From: Planctomycetota bacterium
GTDB lineage: Bacteria; Planctomycetota; Phycisphaerae; WQYP01
Reading direction: 5' to 3'
DNA: 6,556 nucleotides
NCBI GenBank assembly: GCA_021852245.1
Contig: JAJZNY010000351.1
Coordinates: 1 to 6,556 of the forward strand
Shown here: piece by piece, positions 1-5,205 of the stretch
Numbering within the stretch: the stretch's first letter is position 1
Layout: each line of letters opens with the position of its first letter
The notes under the pieces: generated by a model
Seen by the model: only the letters and a program-made list of their open reading frames with translations
Told to the model about the DNA's origin: nothing
Database searches by the model: none
Translations under genes and position numbers: made by a program

Positions 1-303
1 GATCGCATGAACGCGGGAAAGACCTGCGGCCTGAAGTATTTCGGGCAGTTGACCGAAATTGGCGTGAAAGAATCGCCGTTTGCAGGCGAGAGATTGGAGT
101 CTTGTCTTGGCGTAGTGAAGATTTCGGTCGTCCGTGTCGATACAGATGAGGGTGCCGGATGAGCCGAGCTTTTCGCCGATGGCATGGGCGTGGCCACCGC
201 GGCCGGTGGTGCAATCAACGACGGTTTGGGCTGCCTCGACACCGAGGAGAAGGATGGATTCGTGCAGGAGAACGCTCTGGTGGCCATGATCAGGATTATC
301 CAT
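1..303 (-). CDS. rsmH: RsmH (MraW), 16S rRNA m4C1402 N4-methyltransferase, N-terminal part
   Basis: Partial gene: 101 codons from ATG at 303 run off the left edge. RsmH uses S-adenosylmethionine to methylate N4 of C1402 in 16S rRNA, tuning the ribosomal P site. Seen in the translation: the family N-terminus HQSVLLHES (residues 8-16), the SAM-binding loop DCTTGRGGH (30-38, family form D-x-T-x-G-x-GGH), the acidic second motif ICIDTD (53-58) and FHANFGQLPEIL (79-90). The frame is open 38 codons further upstream, to a stop at 416-418, but has no ATG, GTG or TTG there, so 303 is the only sensible start. The Shine-Dalgarno is poor (only GAAG about 9-10 nt upstream). It follows mraZ as in most dcw clusters, but 395 nt away instead of the usual few. 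The catalytic and C-terminal parts lie outside the window. Confidence 0.95.
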   Translation of the reverse strand, partial: MDNPDHGHQSVLLHESILLLGVEAAQTVVDCTTGRGGHAHAIGEKLGSSGTLICIDTDDRNLHYAKTRLQSLACKRRFFHANFGQLPEILQAAGLSRVHAI

Positions 304-343
304 AGCCGAATACTTCAGCGGACCAACCGCATCACGCCGCGGG

Positions 344-359
344 CCCCCGACGTCGGGGG
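344..359. repeat. 16-bp perfect palindrome upstream of rsmH
   Basis: The sequence CCCCCGACGTCGGGGG is a perfect palindrome ending about 40 bp before the rsmH start codon. As RNA it would form a 6-bp G/C stem with an ACGU tetraloop; as DNA it could be a dimeric protein's operator. No run of T follows, so it is not a typical terminator. A second small stem (GCGG/CCGC, 318-330) lies between it and the start codon. Confidence 0.5.
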
Positions 360-452
360 TGCAAACAGCAAACCGGCGTGGTAAGATATCAAAGGTGGCG
401 GAGACACGGCTGGCTTAAAGCGTGCCCCCGCCCGGCCGTCCATGGCTGGTAA

Positions 453-469
453 CCGGGCATCCTGCCCGG
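453..469 (-). repeat. Hairpin with GCAGGATGC core (copy 3)
   Basis: Perfect 7-bp inverted repeat CCGGGCA/TGCCCGG with a 3-nt loop. On the transcribed minus strand the tip reads GCAGGATGC, placing GGA in the loop. It shares this tip with the hairpins at 560-591 and 616-629, but its lower stem differs and remains paired. Confidence 0.6.
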
Positions 470-511
470 CCTGCACCGCGGTTCACTTTCCATGTGTTCC
501 GTGATGCTATT

Positions 512-541
512 CTGCAATAAGTGCCTTCCTGGCGATTGCAG
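512..541 (-). repeat. Two-tier hairpin with AGGAA loop
   Basis: Outer arms CTGCAAT/ATTGCAG are a perfect 7-bp inverted repeat. Inside, on the minus strand, GCC-AGGAA-GGC forms a small inner stem presenting GGA again. The core differs from the three GCA(A)GGATGC hairpins around it, so it may be a relative or a coincidence. Confidence 0.45.
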
Positions 542-559
542 CGTGTGATTCTCAAGGCT

Positions 560-591
560 GGCCTGGCTGCGCATCCTTGCGCAGTCAGGCC
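560..591 (-). repeat. Long hairpin with GCAAGGATGC tip (copy 2)
   Basis: This is the strongest stem-loop in the gap: arms GGCCTG-x-CTGCGCA and TGCGCAG-x-CAGGCC pair over 13 bases with one internal mismatch (C-A on the transcribed strand, G-U if read on the plus strand). The tetraloop is AGGA on the minus strand and TCCT on the plus strand. The tip GCAAGGATGC is identical in sense to the copy at 616-629. Confidence 0.65.
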
Positions 592-615
592 CGCTGTGCC
601 TTAATGGAGTCCCTG

Positions 616-629
616 CGGCATCCTTGCCG
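616..629 (-). repeat. Short hairpin with GCAAGGATGC tip (copy 1)
   Basis: Arms CGGCA/TGCCG (5 bp) enclose the AGGA tetraloop on the minus strand, about 70 nt after the mraZ stop codon. The tip matches the hairpin at 560-591, while the base pair below the shared core differs and stays complementary. Confidence 0.55.
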
Positions 630-698
630 AGTTGGCGATCCCCTCCAAGATTGGGACCGCTAAGATCAGAGGTCAAACCGCAACGTCCCTGCCCGTTT

Positions 699-1241
699 TT
701 ACCCCTGCGAAATCGTTTCTCCACCCTCATCCATGATGTTGTCCCAGCCGGAGAGCGACTCACCGAGAGTCAATTCCAGCTTCCTCTTGTCGTACCAGAG
801 CAATTCCTTTGCATTCCAGAGCTGGATCGTGGTACCCATACCGACAATACTTACCTCATCCTGGAGCATTTTCTCACCCCGCGGGTTTGGTTCTTTGCCG
901 GTGCGGTTGACAAACCGATCCGTAAGAAGAATTCGCCCCGCGTCATCGAGCTCCATCAGGTGCGACGATCCAAAAACCCGATAGGCTTTCTCAGCTTCCT
1001 TGCTGTCGATCACCAGATGAGTACGGGTCGCATCGGCGGCCGACAACTTTTCAAAGACCTTCTGCGGTGTGAGCTCTACATATCTGAACTTCAGGTTCGA
1101 TTCGGGGTCGCGTCCCAAAACAGCCCGGGCGATTAATGTCGAGCCGAGTTCCTGAAGCTCCAACGCCTTTCGATGAGCAGCCGGGAGAAGAAGGCGATTC
1201 TTCGAATCGATCGTATGGTCGTACCGGCTTAAGAACCACAT
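699..1241 (-). CDS. mraZ: MraZ, transcriptional regulator of the division and cell-wall cluster
   Basis: A 180-residue DNA-binding protein that in characterised bacteria binds repeated boxes in its own promoter and represses (E. coli) or activates (Mycoplasma) the dcw operon, working as a ring oligomer on the nucleoid. It shows the two tandem SpoVT/AbrB-like halves: IDSKNRLLLP at residues 11-20 (family D-x-K-G-R; here the glycine is Asn) and ELDDAGRILL at 97-106, with IVGMGTTIQLW at 132-142 matching the family's V-G-x-x-x-x-x-E-L-W strand. It is about 30 residues longer than the usual 150, with insertions near 42-60 and 111-127. The start is ATG at 1241, which has the Shine-Dalgarno GAGAAGG (1249-1255) at 7 nt; a TTG directly upstream at 1244 would sit too close to it. 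A promoter and putative autoregulatory boxes lie 50-80 bp upstream. Confidence 0.95.
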   Translation of the reverse strand: MWFLSRYDHTIDSKNRLLLPAAHRKALELQELGSTLIARAVLGRDPESNLKFRYVELTPQKVFEKLSAADATRTHLVIDSKEAEKAYRVFGSSHLMELDDAGRILLTDRFVNRTGKEPNPRGEKMLQDEVSIVGMGTTIQLWNAKELLWYDKRKLELTLGESLSGWDNIMDEGGETISQG

Positions 1242-1248
1242 CAAAACG

Positions 1249-1255
1249 CCTTCTC
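1249..1255 (-). promoter_or_regulatory. mraZ ribosome binding site
   Basis: GAGAAGG on the minus strand, 7 nt before ATG 1241. It decides the start over the adjoining TTG, which would leave only 4 nt of spacing. Confidence 0.7.
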
Positions 1256-1258
1256 ACC

Positions 1259-1275
1259 GCAGAACACATTTCTGC
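1259..1275. repeat. 17-bp inverted repeat in the mraZ leader
   Basis: GCAGAA and TTCTGC are perfect 6-bp arms around a 5-nt spacer, between the predicted promoter and the mraZ Shine-Dalgarno. It could be a small leader hairpin that ends 3 nt before the ribosome binding site, or a dimeric operator. On the minus strand the loop is ATGTG, echoing the ATGTG repeats in the promoter. Confidence 0.45.
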
Positions 1276-1291
1276 TGAACCATTAAGTCGG

Positions 1292-1320
1292 CACATTATG
1301 CCCCACATCATTACACTTTG
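1292..1320 (-). promoter_or_regulatory. Candidate MraZ operator: GTG repeats inside the promoter
   Basis: Three direct GTG-centred repeats on the minus strand (AAAGTGT, ATGTGGGG, ATGTGCC) lie at steps of 10 and 12 bp across the promoter spacer and -10 element. Known MraZ operators are direct repeats at about one-helical-turn spacing (TGGGN in E. coli, AAAGTG-type in Mycoplasma), located in the mraZ promoter. Resemblance and position support the call; binding is inferred. Confidence 0.45.
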
Positions 1321-1323
1321 CAA
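1295..1323 (-). promoter_or_regulatory. Predicted sigma-70-type promoter for mraZ-rsmH
   Basis: On the minus strand TTGCAA (-35, 1318-1323; 4 of 6 to consensus) is followed, after exactly 17 bp, by CATAAT (-10, 1295-1300; 5 of 6). The start point would fall near 1288, giving a leader of about 47 nt before mraZ. It is the best promoter match on this strand in the window and sits where a dcw promoter is expected. Confidence 0.6.
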
Positions 1324-1379
1324 GCGAATTCTGGGATTTTTCCTCACGATCGCTTTGAAGCCGGTTGGCCTGGCACGAT

Positions 1380-1388
1380 TTTTCCACA
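1380..1388 (+). promoter_or_regulatory. DnaA-box match
   Basis: TTTTCCACA matches the DnaA-box consensus TTWTNCACA at all positions. Weaker box-like sites on the minus strand follow at 1395-1403, 1427-1435 and 1441-1449 (6-7 of 9 to TTATCCACA). The cluster lies 57-130 bp upstream of the predicted mraZ -35. It may link the dcw operon to replication, or be chance in an AT-richer spacer. Confidence 0.35.
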
Positions 1389-1447
1389 ACCTATGGTGGA
1401 TTGCGGTGCAAAAATCTTCGATAAATTGTGGGTAGACGAAAGTGGAG

Positions 1448-1473
1448 AAAAATCCCAAATGTTTAAGATTTTT
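1448..1473. repeat. AAAAATC/GATTTTT inverted repeat at the end of the glycosyltransferase gene
   Basis: Perfect 7-bp arms (1448-1454 and 1467-1473) flank a 12-nt loop; the right arm overlaps the glycosyltransferase stop codon. On the minus strand the T-rich arm comes last, so it might act as a weak terminator, but the stem is nearly all A-T and the loop is large. The same 7-mer recurs at 1410-1416, 1377-1383 and 1335-1341. Confidence 0.35.
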
Positions 1474-2572
1474 AGAGCTGCCATAGCACCCGGTCATACT
1501 CACTGACCATCCGCGCGGTGGAATACCGGTCTGCGGCAAGCTGGCGTGCCTGCGTTTGGATTTTCTGGTGCAACTCCGGTTCGTGCAGCAACCTGAATGC
1601 GGCTGCCATCAGCGAGCCCTTTTCCGCAGGATTGGCGAGAAGACCTGTTTCCGCATGGGTAATGATTTCGTTGACGGCTGGTGCATCGAAAGCCGCCACC
1701 GGCACTCCGCAGGCCATGGATTCCACCACGGTAAGACCGAACCCCTCCACCGTCGAGGGCATGACGGTAACGTCGAAGCGTTTCATCCACGCGGCGGGGC
1801 GGGCGGTGGGTCCGCAGAAATGGACGTGCGATCGAATGCCATACTGCTTGGCCAGACTTTTGAGTTGCGGTTCAATCTTTCCGTAGCCGACCAGCGCCAG
1901 GTGCACATTCTGCCACGAGGCGTAATCGGCGATCAGCGCCTGTGAAAATTCAAGGATGAGGCGGTCCAGATTTTTAACCGGATCAAACCGGCCGACGTAT
2001 CCGATGACTTTTGACCCCGCATCCCAGGGAAGTTCATCGGCGGGAACCGGATCGGTGTGGGAGAGTTCCTCCGTCTCGACGCCGTTGGCGATCACCACCC
2101 CGCGGGAGAAATGGCCGTGGGCGGCGATTTTATCCAGCACCGCCTGCGAGGGGGCGATGATGGCATCGGCGGATCGGCTGATAAGCCCCTGGGCGTACCA
2201 GTGCCAGAGCGGCCTGTCCTGAAGGGTGTGGATGGACTGAACATAGCGGCATGCCGGGCCCGCACGCCGGCAGAGCGTCGAGAGCAGATTGGCATGCACC
2301 AGAACGCTGACCACCACCTGGGGGTCAAGGTGATTAATGATTCTGCAATAGCGACGCACGGCACTCATGTCGCGGGAGGATCGGGCGTGAAGGCTTACGA
2401 CTTCGCTCCCCTCGACGCGGATCCACTTGGCAACAATTCCCGCGGATTTGATGCTGATCACCGTCGGATTCCACCTGCCAACCGCCCGCAGGCCCCGTAC
2501 CAGCGACCTCACCACCAGCGGGCTGCCACCGAGGTCCAGATCCGTAATGACAAAGACAATATTTTTCTTCAC
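1472..2572 (-). CDS. GT4-family glycosyltransferase (GT-B fold)
   Basis: Cytoplasmic or membrane-associated enzyme predicted to transfer a sugar from a nucleotide-activated donor; the acceptor is unknown. With the GTG at 2572 it has 366 residues, usual for GT4. Residues 3-20 form the N-terminal Rossmann strand and glycine loop (KNIVFVITDLDLGG). The C-terminal Glycos_transf_1 domain begins near 190 with VIGYVGRFDPVKN and contains the retaining-enzyme E-x7-E signature EGFGLTVVE (about 276-284), then the loop ETGLLANP (about 308-315). No signal peptide or membrane helix is seen. The frame also opens at TTG 2611, overlapping the ispD-like gene by 20 nt, with AAAGGA about 13 nt away; I prefer GTG because the fold begins there, but neither ribosome site is convincing. 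Its position 19 nt after the cytidylyltransferase-like gene suggests co-expression, perhaps for surface glycan or lipid glycosylation. Confidence 0.88.
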   Translation of the reverse strand: MKKNIVFVITDLDLGGSPLVVRSLVRGLRAVGRWNPTVISIKSAGIVAKWIRVEGSEVVSLHARSSRDMSAVRRYCRIINHLDPQVVVSVLVHANLLSTLCRRAGPACRYVQSIHTLQDRPLWHWYAQGLISRSADAIIAPSQAVLDKIAAHGHFSRGVVIANGVETEELSHTDPVPADELPWDAGSKVIGYVGRFDPVKNLDRLILEFSQALIADYASWQNVHLALVGYGKIEPQLKSLAKQYGIRSHVHFCGPTARPAAWMKRFDVTVMPSTVEGFGLTVVESMACGVPVAAFDAPAVNEIITHAETGLLANPAEKGSLMAAAFRLLHEPELHQKIQTQARQLAADRYSTARMVSEYDRVLWQL

Positions 2573-2591
2573 GCGGTCCGCCGATCCGGCT

Positions 2592-3311
2592 TTACCACTG
2601 GGCTTCGTCAAACGGTGAAACCGGTCCTTTGAGCTTGGGTTTGGGCAGATGACGGATCAGATCGCCGGCCAATCGCGCCATCGCATCCGAATCGATGCGC
2701 AGGTTCAACGGAGCGCCTTCCACCGTCCGAATTTTACCGCCCGCCGCCTCCACGAGCGTGCATTCATCCGCGGCTGCGCGGCGTGCGGCATAGGCGCGCG
2801 CGAGCAGATCGCGGGAGAAGAGGCACGGAGATTGTATTAAAAATCCCTGGCTGGTCGAGGGCTGAAGCGGCTTGCCCGGTTTGTTGGTCCGCGCCGTGAG
2901 TTCCTGGCGTGGTACCACGGGGCAGGCGGCTCCGGTTTCCGCAGCCGCCTCCACCAGGGCATCGAGGATCGAATGCGGCGTCGCCGGACACGACGCATCG
3001 TGAATCATCACCCATTTGATGCCGGGCTCCAGTTTTTCCAAGGCGCGGGCCACCGTGCCGCACCAGTCCGGCCCCGCCGCCGAGACCAGCACCCCCTGAA
3101 ACCCGAGGTTGGGGCCGTAACGCGAACTGACGCGTGAGAGTTCATCCGGCAGCACGCATAAAATCCGCTGCTCGATCTCGTCGCGGTTGGCATAAAGTTC
3201 AATGGTTCGCAGAAATATTTCACGGTTATCCGCCTTGTGATAGGGGCGGCCGGAGCCGGCTATCGCCCAGGGCGGATCTGCCATCACAATCAGCACTGCC
3301 GTATCAGCCAT
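2592..3311 (-). CDS. Divergent IspD-family nucleotidyltransferase
   Basis: 239 residues, the usual IspD size. IspD transfers CMP from CTP to 2-C-methyl-D-erythritol 4-phosphate in the MEP isoprenoid pathway. The family pattern is visible: a degenerate N-terminal nucleotide loop IAGSGRPYHK (17-26), DWCGTVARALEKL (82-94, for G-x-x-R-x-x-S-V), IHDASCP (103-109, for HDAARP), ADECTLVEAAGG (181-192, for TDEASALE) and VEGAPLNLRI (197-206, for VEG-x-x-x-NIKV). Several catalytic positions differ: the P-x-AAG-x-G-x-R-M loop is rebuilt, HDAARP has Ser-Cys for Ala-Arg, the VDR before the Q-T/S-P motif reads TSQ, and the Lys of NIKV is Arg. The start at ATG 3311 has a strong AAAGGAG (3321-3327) at 9 nt. 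It may be a true but divergent IspD, or a relative with another acceptor serving the adjacent glycosyltransferase. Confidence 0.75.
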   Translation of the reverse strand: MADTAVLIVMADPPWAIAGSGRPYHKADNREIFLRTIELYANRDEIEQRILCVLPDELSRVSSRYGPNLGFQGVLVSAAGPDWCGTVARALEKLEPGIKWVMIHDASCPATPHSILDALVEAAAETGAACPVVPRQELTARTNKPGKPLQPSTSQGFLIQSPCLFSRDLLARAYAARRAAADECTLVEAAGGKIRTVEGAPLNLRIDSDAMARLAGDLIRHLPKPKLKGPVSPFDEAQW

Positions 3312-3491
3312 GTGTGCACACTCCTTTCATTCCATCGTACTGGCGCAAAACAGAGATGCAAACAATACTTTGCCGCGCGGCGCCTCTTCGGAGCTCCCCC
3401 GCCGGAGGCGTAGAACGTGCACGGATAAGCGTTCATTTTTCCGCGGCACTTTCCCCGCCGGGCGCGCACTGGAGTTGAGCGTTTGAGAGAT
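3312..3491. other. lpd to ispD-like intergenic spacer
   Basis: 180 nt without a gene. It holds the ispD-like ribosome binding site (3321-3327) and a 10-bp palindrome GTGTGCACAC (3312-3321) lying exactly between that site and the ATG. GCCTC/GAGGC arms in the middle could form a hairpin, but no T-run follows, so no clear terminator for lpd and no good promoter was found. Confidence 0.4.
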
Positions 3492-4907
3492 TCAGGCGTT
3501 GATGGTCCGGCCGTCGACCCCCAGCGCCGCCTCACGCAGCGCTTCGGGAAGCGTCGGATGCGCATGGCAGGTTCGGGCGATATCTTCGCTGCTGGCGCCC
3601 ATCGCCATCGCCATCACCGCTTCGGCAATCAGACTCGAGGCCTGCGGACCGAGGATATGCACCCCCAGCACGCGGTCGGTTTTCGCGTCGGCCAGAATTT
3701 TCACAAGTCCGAAGGTGTCGTTCATGCAGATAGCGCGGGAATTGGCGGCAAAGCGGAATTTGCCGATCTTGAAATCAACCCCCGCCCCCTTGAGTTGCTC
3801 CTGCGTTCTGCCCACCCACGCCAGTTCGGGCGACGTATAGACCACAAACGGGATGGTGTTGTAGTCCACGTGTCCCGCCCCGCCGGCAATCCGCTCTACG
3901 CACGCCACCGCGTCTTCCTCCGCCTTGTGGGCCAGCATCGGCCCGGCAATGACATCTCCTACGGCAAATATATTTTCAATGGATGAGCGGAAATGTCCGT
4001 CCACCTCAACACGTCCGCGGTTATCCACCTTCACGCCGATCTTCTCCAGGCCCAGATCGCCCGTAAACGCCCGGCGGCCGACGGCGACCAATACCACATC
4101 CGCCGGCAGTTCTCCCTCTTCATCCGGACGATCCGCGACTTTGGTGCTGTAGCGAACTGAAAGCTGATTCTTTTCCCTGCGCACCCCGCGGGCCTGCGAG
4201 TTGAAGTGAAATTTCAATCCCTGTTCCTTCATGGCTCGTTCCATCAGCCGTGCCATTTCCTCATCGCTGCCCGGCAGCACGGACGGGAAAAGTTCCAGCA
4301 CGGTGACATCGGCCCCCAGCCGCCGCCATACCGATGAAAGTTCCAGCCCAATGGCGCCCGAGCCGACCACCACCATCCGTGCCGGTACTTTTTCCAGCGC
4401 AATGGCCTGATCTGAATTGATAATCGTTCGGCCATCAAAGGGAAGATCGGGCAGTTCAATCGGGACGCTCCCGGTCGCGATGATAAAATGCCTTGCTTTG
4501 AGGGTGACGGCCTGCGGTGATGACTGCACAAGCAGTTCAGTGGGCGACTTGAATGTTGCGGTGCCCGTGACATGGGTAACCTTATTTTTTTTGAACAGCC
4601 CGGCAATTCCGCCTGAAAGCGTTTCAACCACTTTGTTCTTTCGCGCCATCATCGTCGGGATATCCGCTGAAACGCCGCTGCATTTCACACCAATCGGCGC
4701 CAGATGATCACGGGCGAGAACCAGTTTTTCGGTGGCGTCCAGAAGCGTTTTACTCGGAATGCACCCGACCCGCAGGCACGTGCCGCCGAGTTTCGGTTCT
4801 TTCTCCACACACGCCACGCGCATGCCTAACTGCGCCGCACGGATGGCCCCGGTGTAACCGGCCGGACCGGCGCCGATGAATACAACATCAAACTCCATGG
4901 TTTCCAT
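3492..4907 (-). CDS. lpdA: Dihydrolipoyl dehydrogenase (E3)
   Basis: Flavoprotein disulfide reductase that reoxidises dihydrolipoamide on E2 or H-protein with NAD+, as E3 of pyruvate/2-oxoglutarate dehydrogenase complexes or the glycine cleavage system; cytoplasmic homodimer. All 471 residues fit the family length. Seen in order: FAD-binding GAGPAG (12-17), redox disulfide GGTCLRVGCIPS with Cys44 and Cys49, NAD-binding GSGAIG (182-187), the second FAD motif FAVGDV (314-319) and the C-terminal catalytic His450-Glu455 in HAHPTLPE. The start ATG 4907 has AAAGG at 5 nt; a second in-frame ATG at 4898 lacks comparable spacing. Monocistronic as far as visible: no E1 or E2 gene is adjacent, so its complex cannot be assigned here. 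An 18-bp imperfect palindrome lies about 35 bp upstream. Confidence 0.97.
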   Translation of the reverse strand: METMEFDVVFIGAGPAGYTGAIRAAQLGMRVACVEKEPKLGGTCLRVGCIPSKTLLDATEKLVLARDHLAPIGVKCSGVSADIPTMMARKNKVVETLSGGIAGLFKKNKVTHVTGTATFKSPTELLVQSSPQAVTLKARHFIIATGSVPIELPDLPFDGRTIINSDQAIALEKVPARMVVVGSGAIGLELSSVWRRLGADVTVLELFPSVLPGSDEEMARLMERAMKEQGLKFHFNSQARGVRREKNQLSVRYSTKVADRPDEEGELPADVVLVAVGRRAFTGDLGLEKIGVKVDNRGRVEVDGHFRSSIENIFAVGDVIAGPMLAHKAEEDAVACVERIAGGAGHVDYNTIPFVVYTSPELAWVGRTQEQLKGAGVDFKIGKFRFAANSRAICMNDTFGLVKILADAKTDRVLGVHILGPQASSLIAEAVMAMAMGASSEDIARTCHAHPTLPEALREAALGVDGRTINA

Positions 4908-4941
4908 GATCGCCTTTCATTGCGTCATTCAGCTTTGACCC

Positions 4942-4959
4942 GCACCACGCACGTGGCGC
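4942..4959. promoter_or_regulatory. Imperfect palindrome upstream of lpdA
   Basis: GC-A-CCACG-CA-CGTGG-C-GC: a 12-bp core palindrome (CCACG/CGTGG around CA) extended by two more pairs across one mismatch. It begins 35 bp upstream of the lpdA ATG. It could be an operator or a leader hairpin; no lpdA promoter with both boxes was recognised nearby. Confidence 0.35.
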
Positions 4960-5113
4960 CTGACTTTGGTGGGACGGCTCCCATGGCCGCCCCGCATCGC
5001 TCTGCCCGCTGAATCTTACGCGAAATTTTATCCAGCGTCCGCGCGGAGCCCGCCGATAAAACCGCCCCGAACGGACACTGAGATTTCTTCCTCCGTATTT
5101 TGGCCCGATTTTC

Positions 5114-5142
5114 TTGTACCATGACGGTGTGAATGTTATTAT
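5114..5142 (+). promoter_or_regulatory. Predicted extended -10 promoter for the membrane protein gene
   Basis: TTGTAC (-35, 3 of 6) and TATTAT (-10, 5 of 6) are 17 bp apart, and TG one base upstream of the -10 (5134-5135) adds an extended -10 element. Transcription would start near 5149, about 57 nt ahead of the gene. A strong AGGGAG ribosome site (5195-5200) follows, 5 nt before ATG 5206. Confidence 0.6.
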
Positions 5143-5205
5143 GCAAACAAACGGAGAGGCAGATAGGTTTTTTTGTTGCCCCGCCATATTGTTTAGGGAG
5201 CCATA

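Larger units (their letters stand above)
304..698 (-). other. mraZ-rsmH intergenic gap rich in stem-loops
   Basis: This 395-nt gap separates two genes that usually touch. No convincing coding frame exists on either strand. Read in the direction of the mraZ-rsmH transcript it holds a chain of stem-loops (616-629, 560-591, 512-541, 453-469) whose apical loops contain GGA, then a 16-nt perfect palindrome (344-359) and a small stem (318-330) just ahead of rsmH. No U-tract follows any of them, so none looks like an intrinsic terminator. I see no strong sigma-70 promoter for rsmH; a TATCTT at about 384-389 has no matching -35. The region is probably transcribed as an untranslated spacer. Confidence 0.6.

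Noticed and set aside
560..591. Intrinsic terminator after mraZ
   Set aside because: The stem is strong but no T-run follows on either strand, so it is listed as a repeated hairpin instead.
389..763. 124-codon minus-strand frame spanning the end of mraZ and the gap
   Set aside because: It begins inside mraZ in another frame, has no ribosome site, and its product is compositionally random; the hairpins explain the region better.
624..1136. 170-codon plus-strand frame opposite mraZ
   Set aside because: Antisense shadow of mraZ, which has clear family motifs; no promoter or family match.
1242..1244. TTG as the mraZ start
   Set aside because: It would lie only 4 nt from the Shine-Dalgarno; the adjoining ATG at 1241 has 7 nt and fits the family N-terminus.
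2609..2611. TTG as the glycosyltransferase start
   Set aside because: It adds 13 unremarkable residues and its AAAGGA is about 13 nt away; the GTG at 2572 begins right at the first fold strand. It is not excluded, since coupling to the upstream gene is possible.
3312..3321. GTGTGCACAC palindrome between ribosome site and ATG of the ispD-like gene
   Set aside because: Short, and fully explained as spacer sequence; too little to call an operator.
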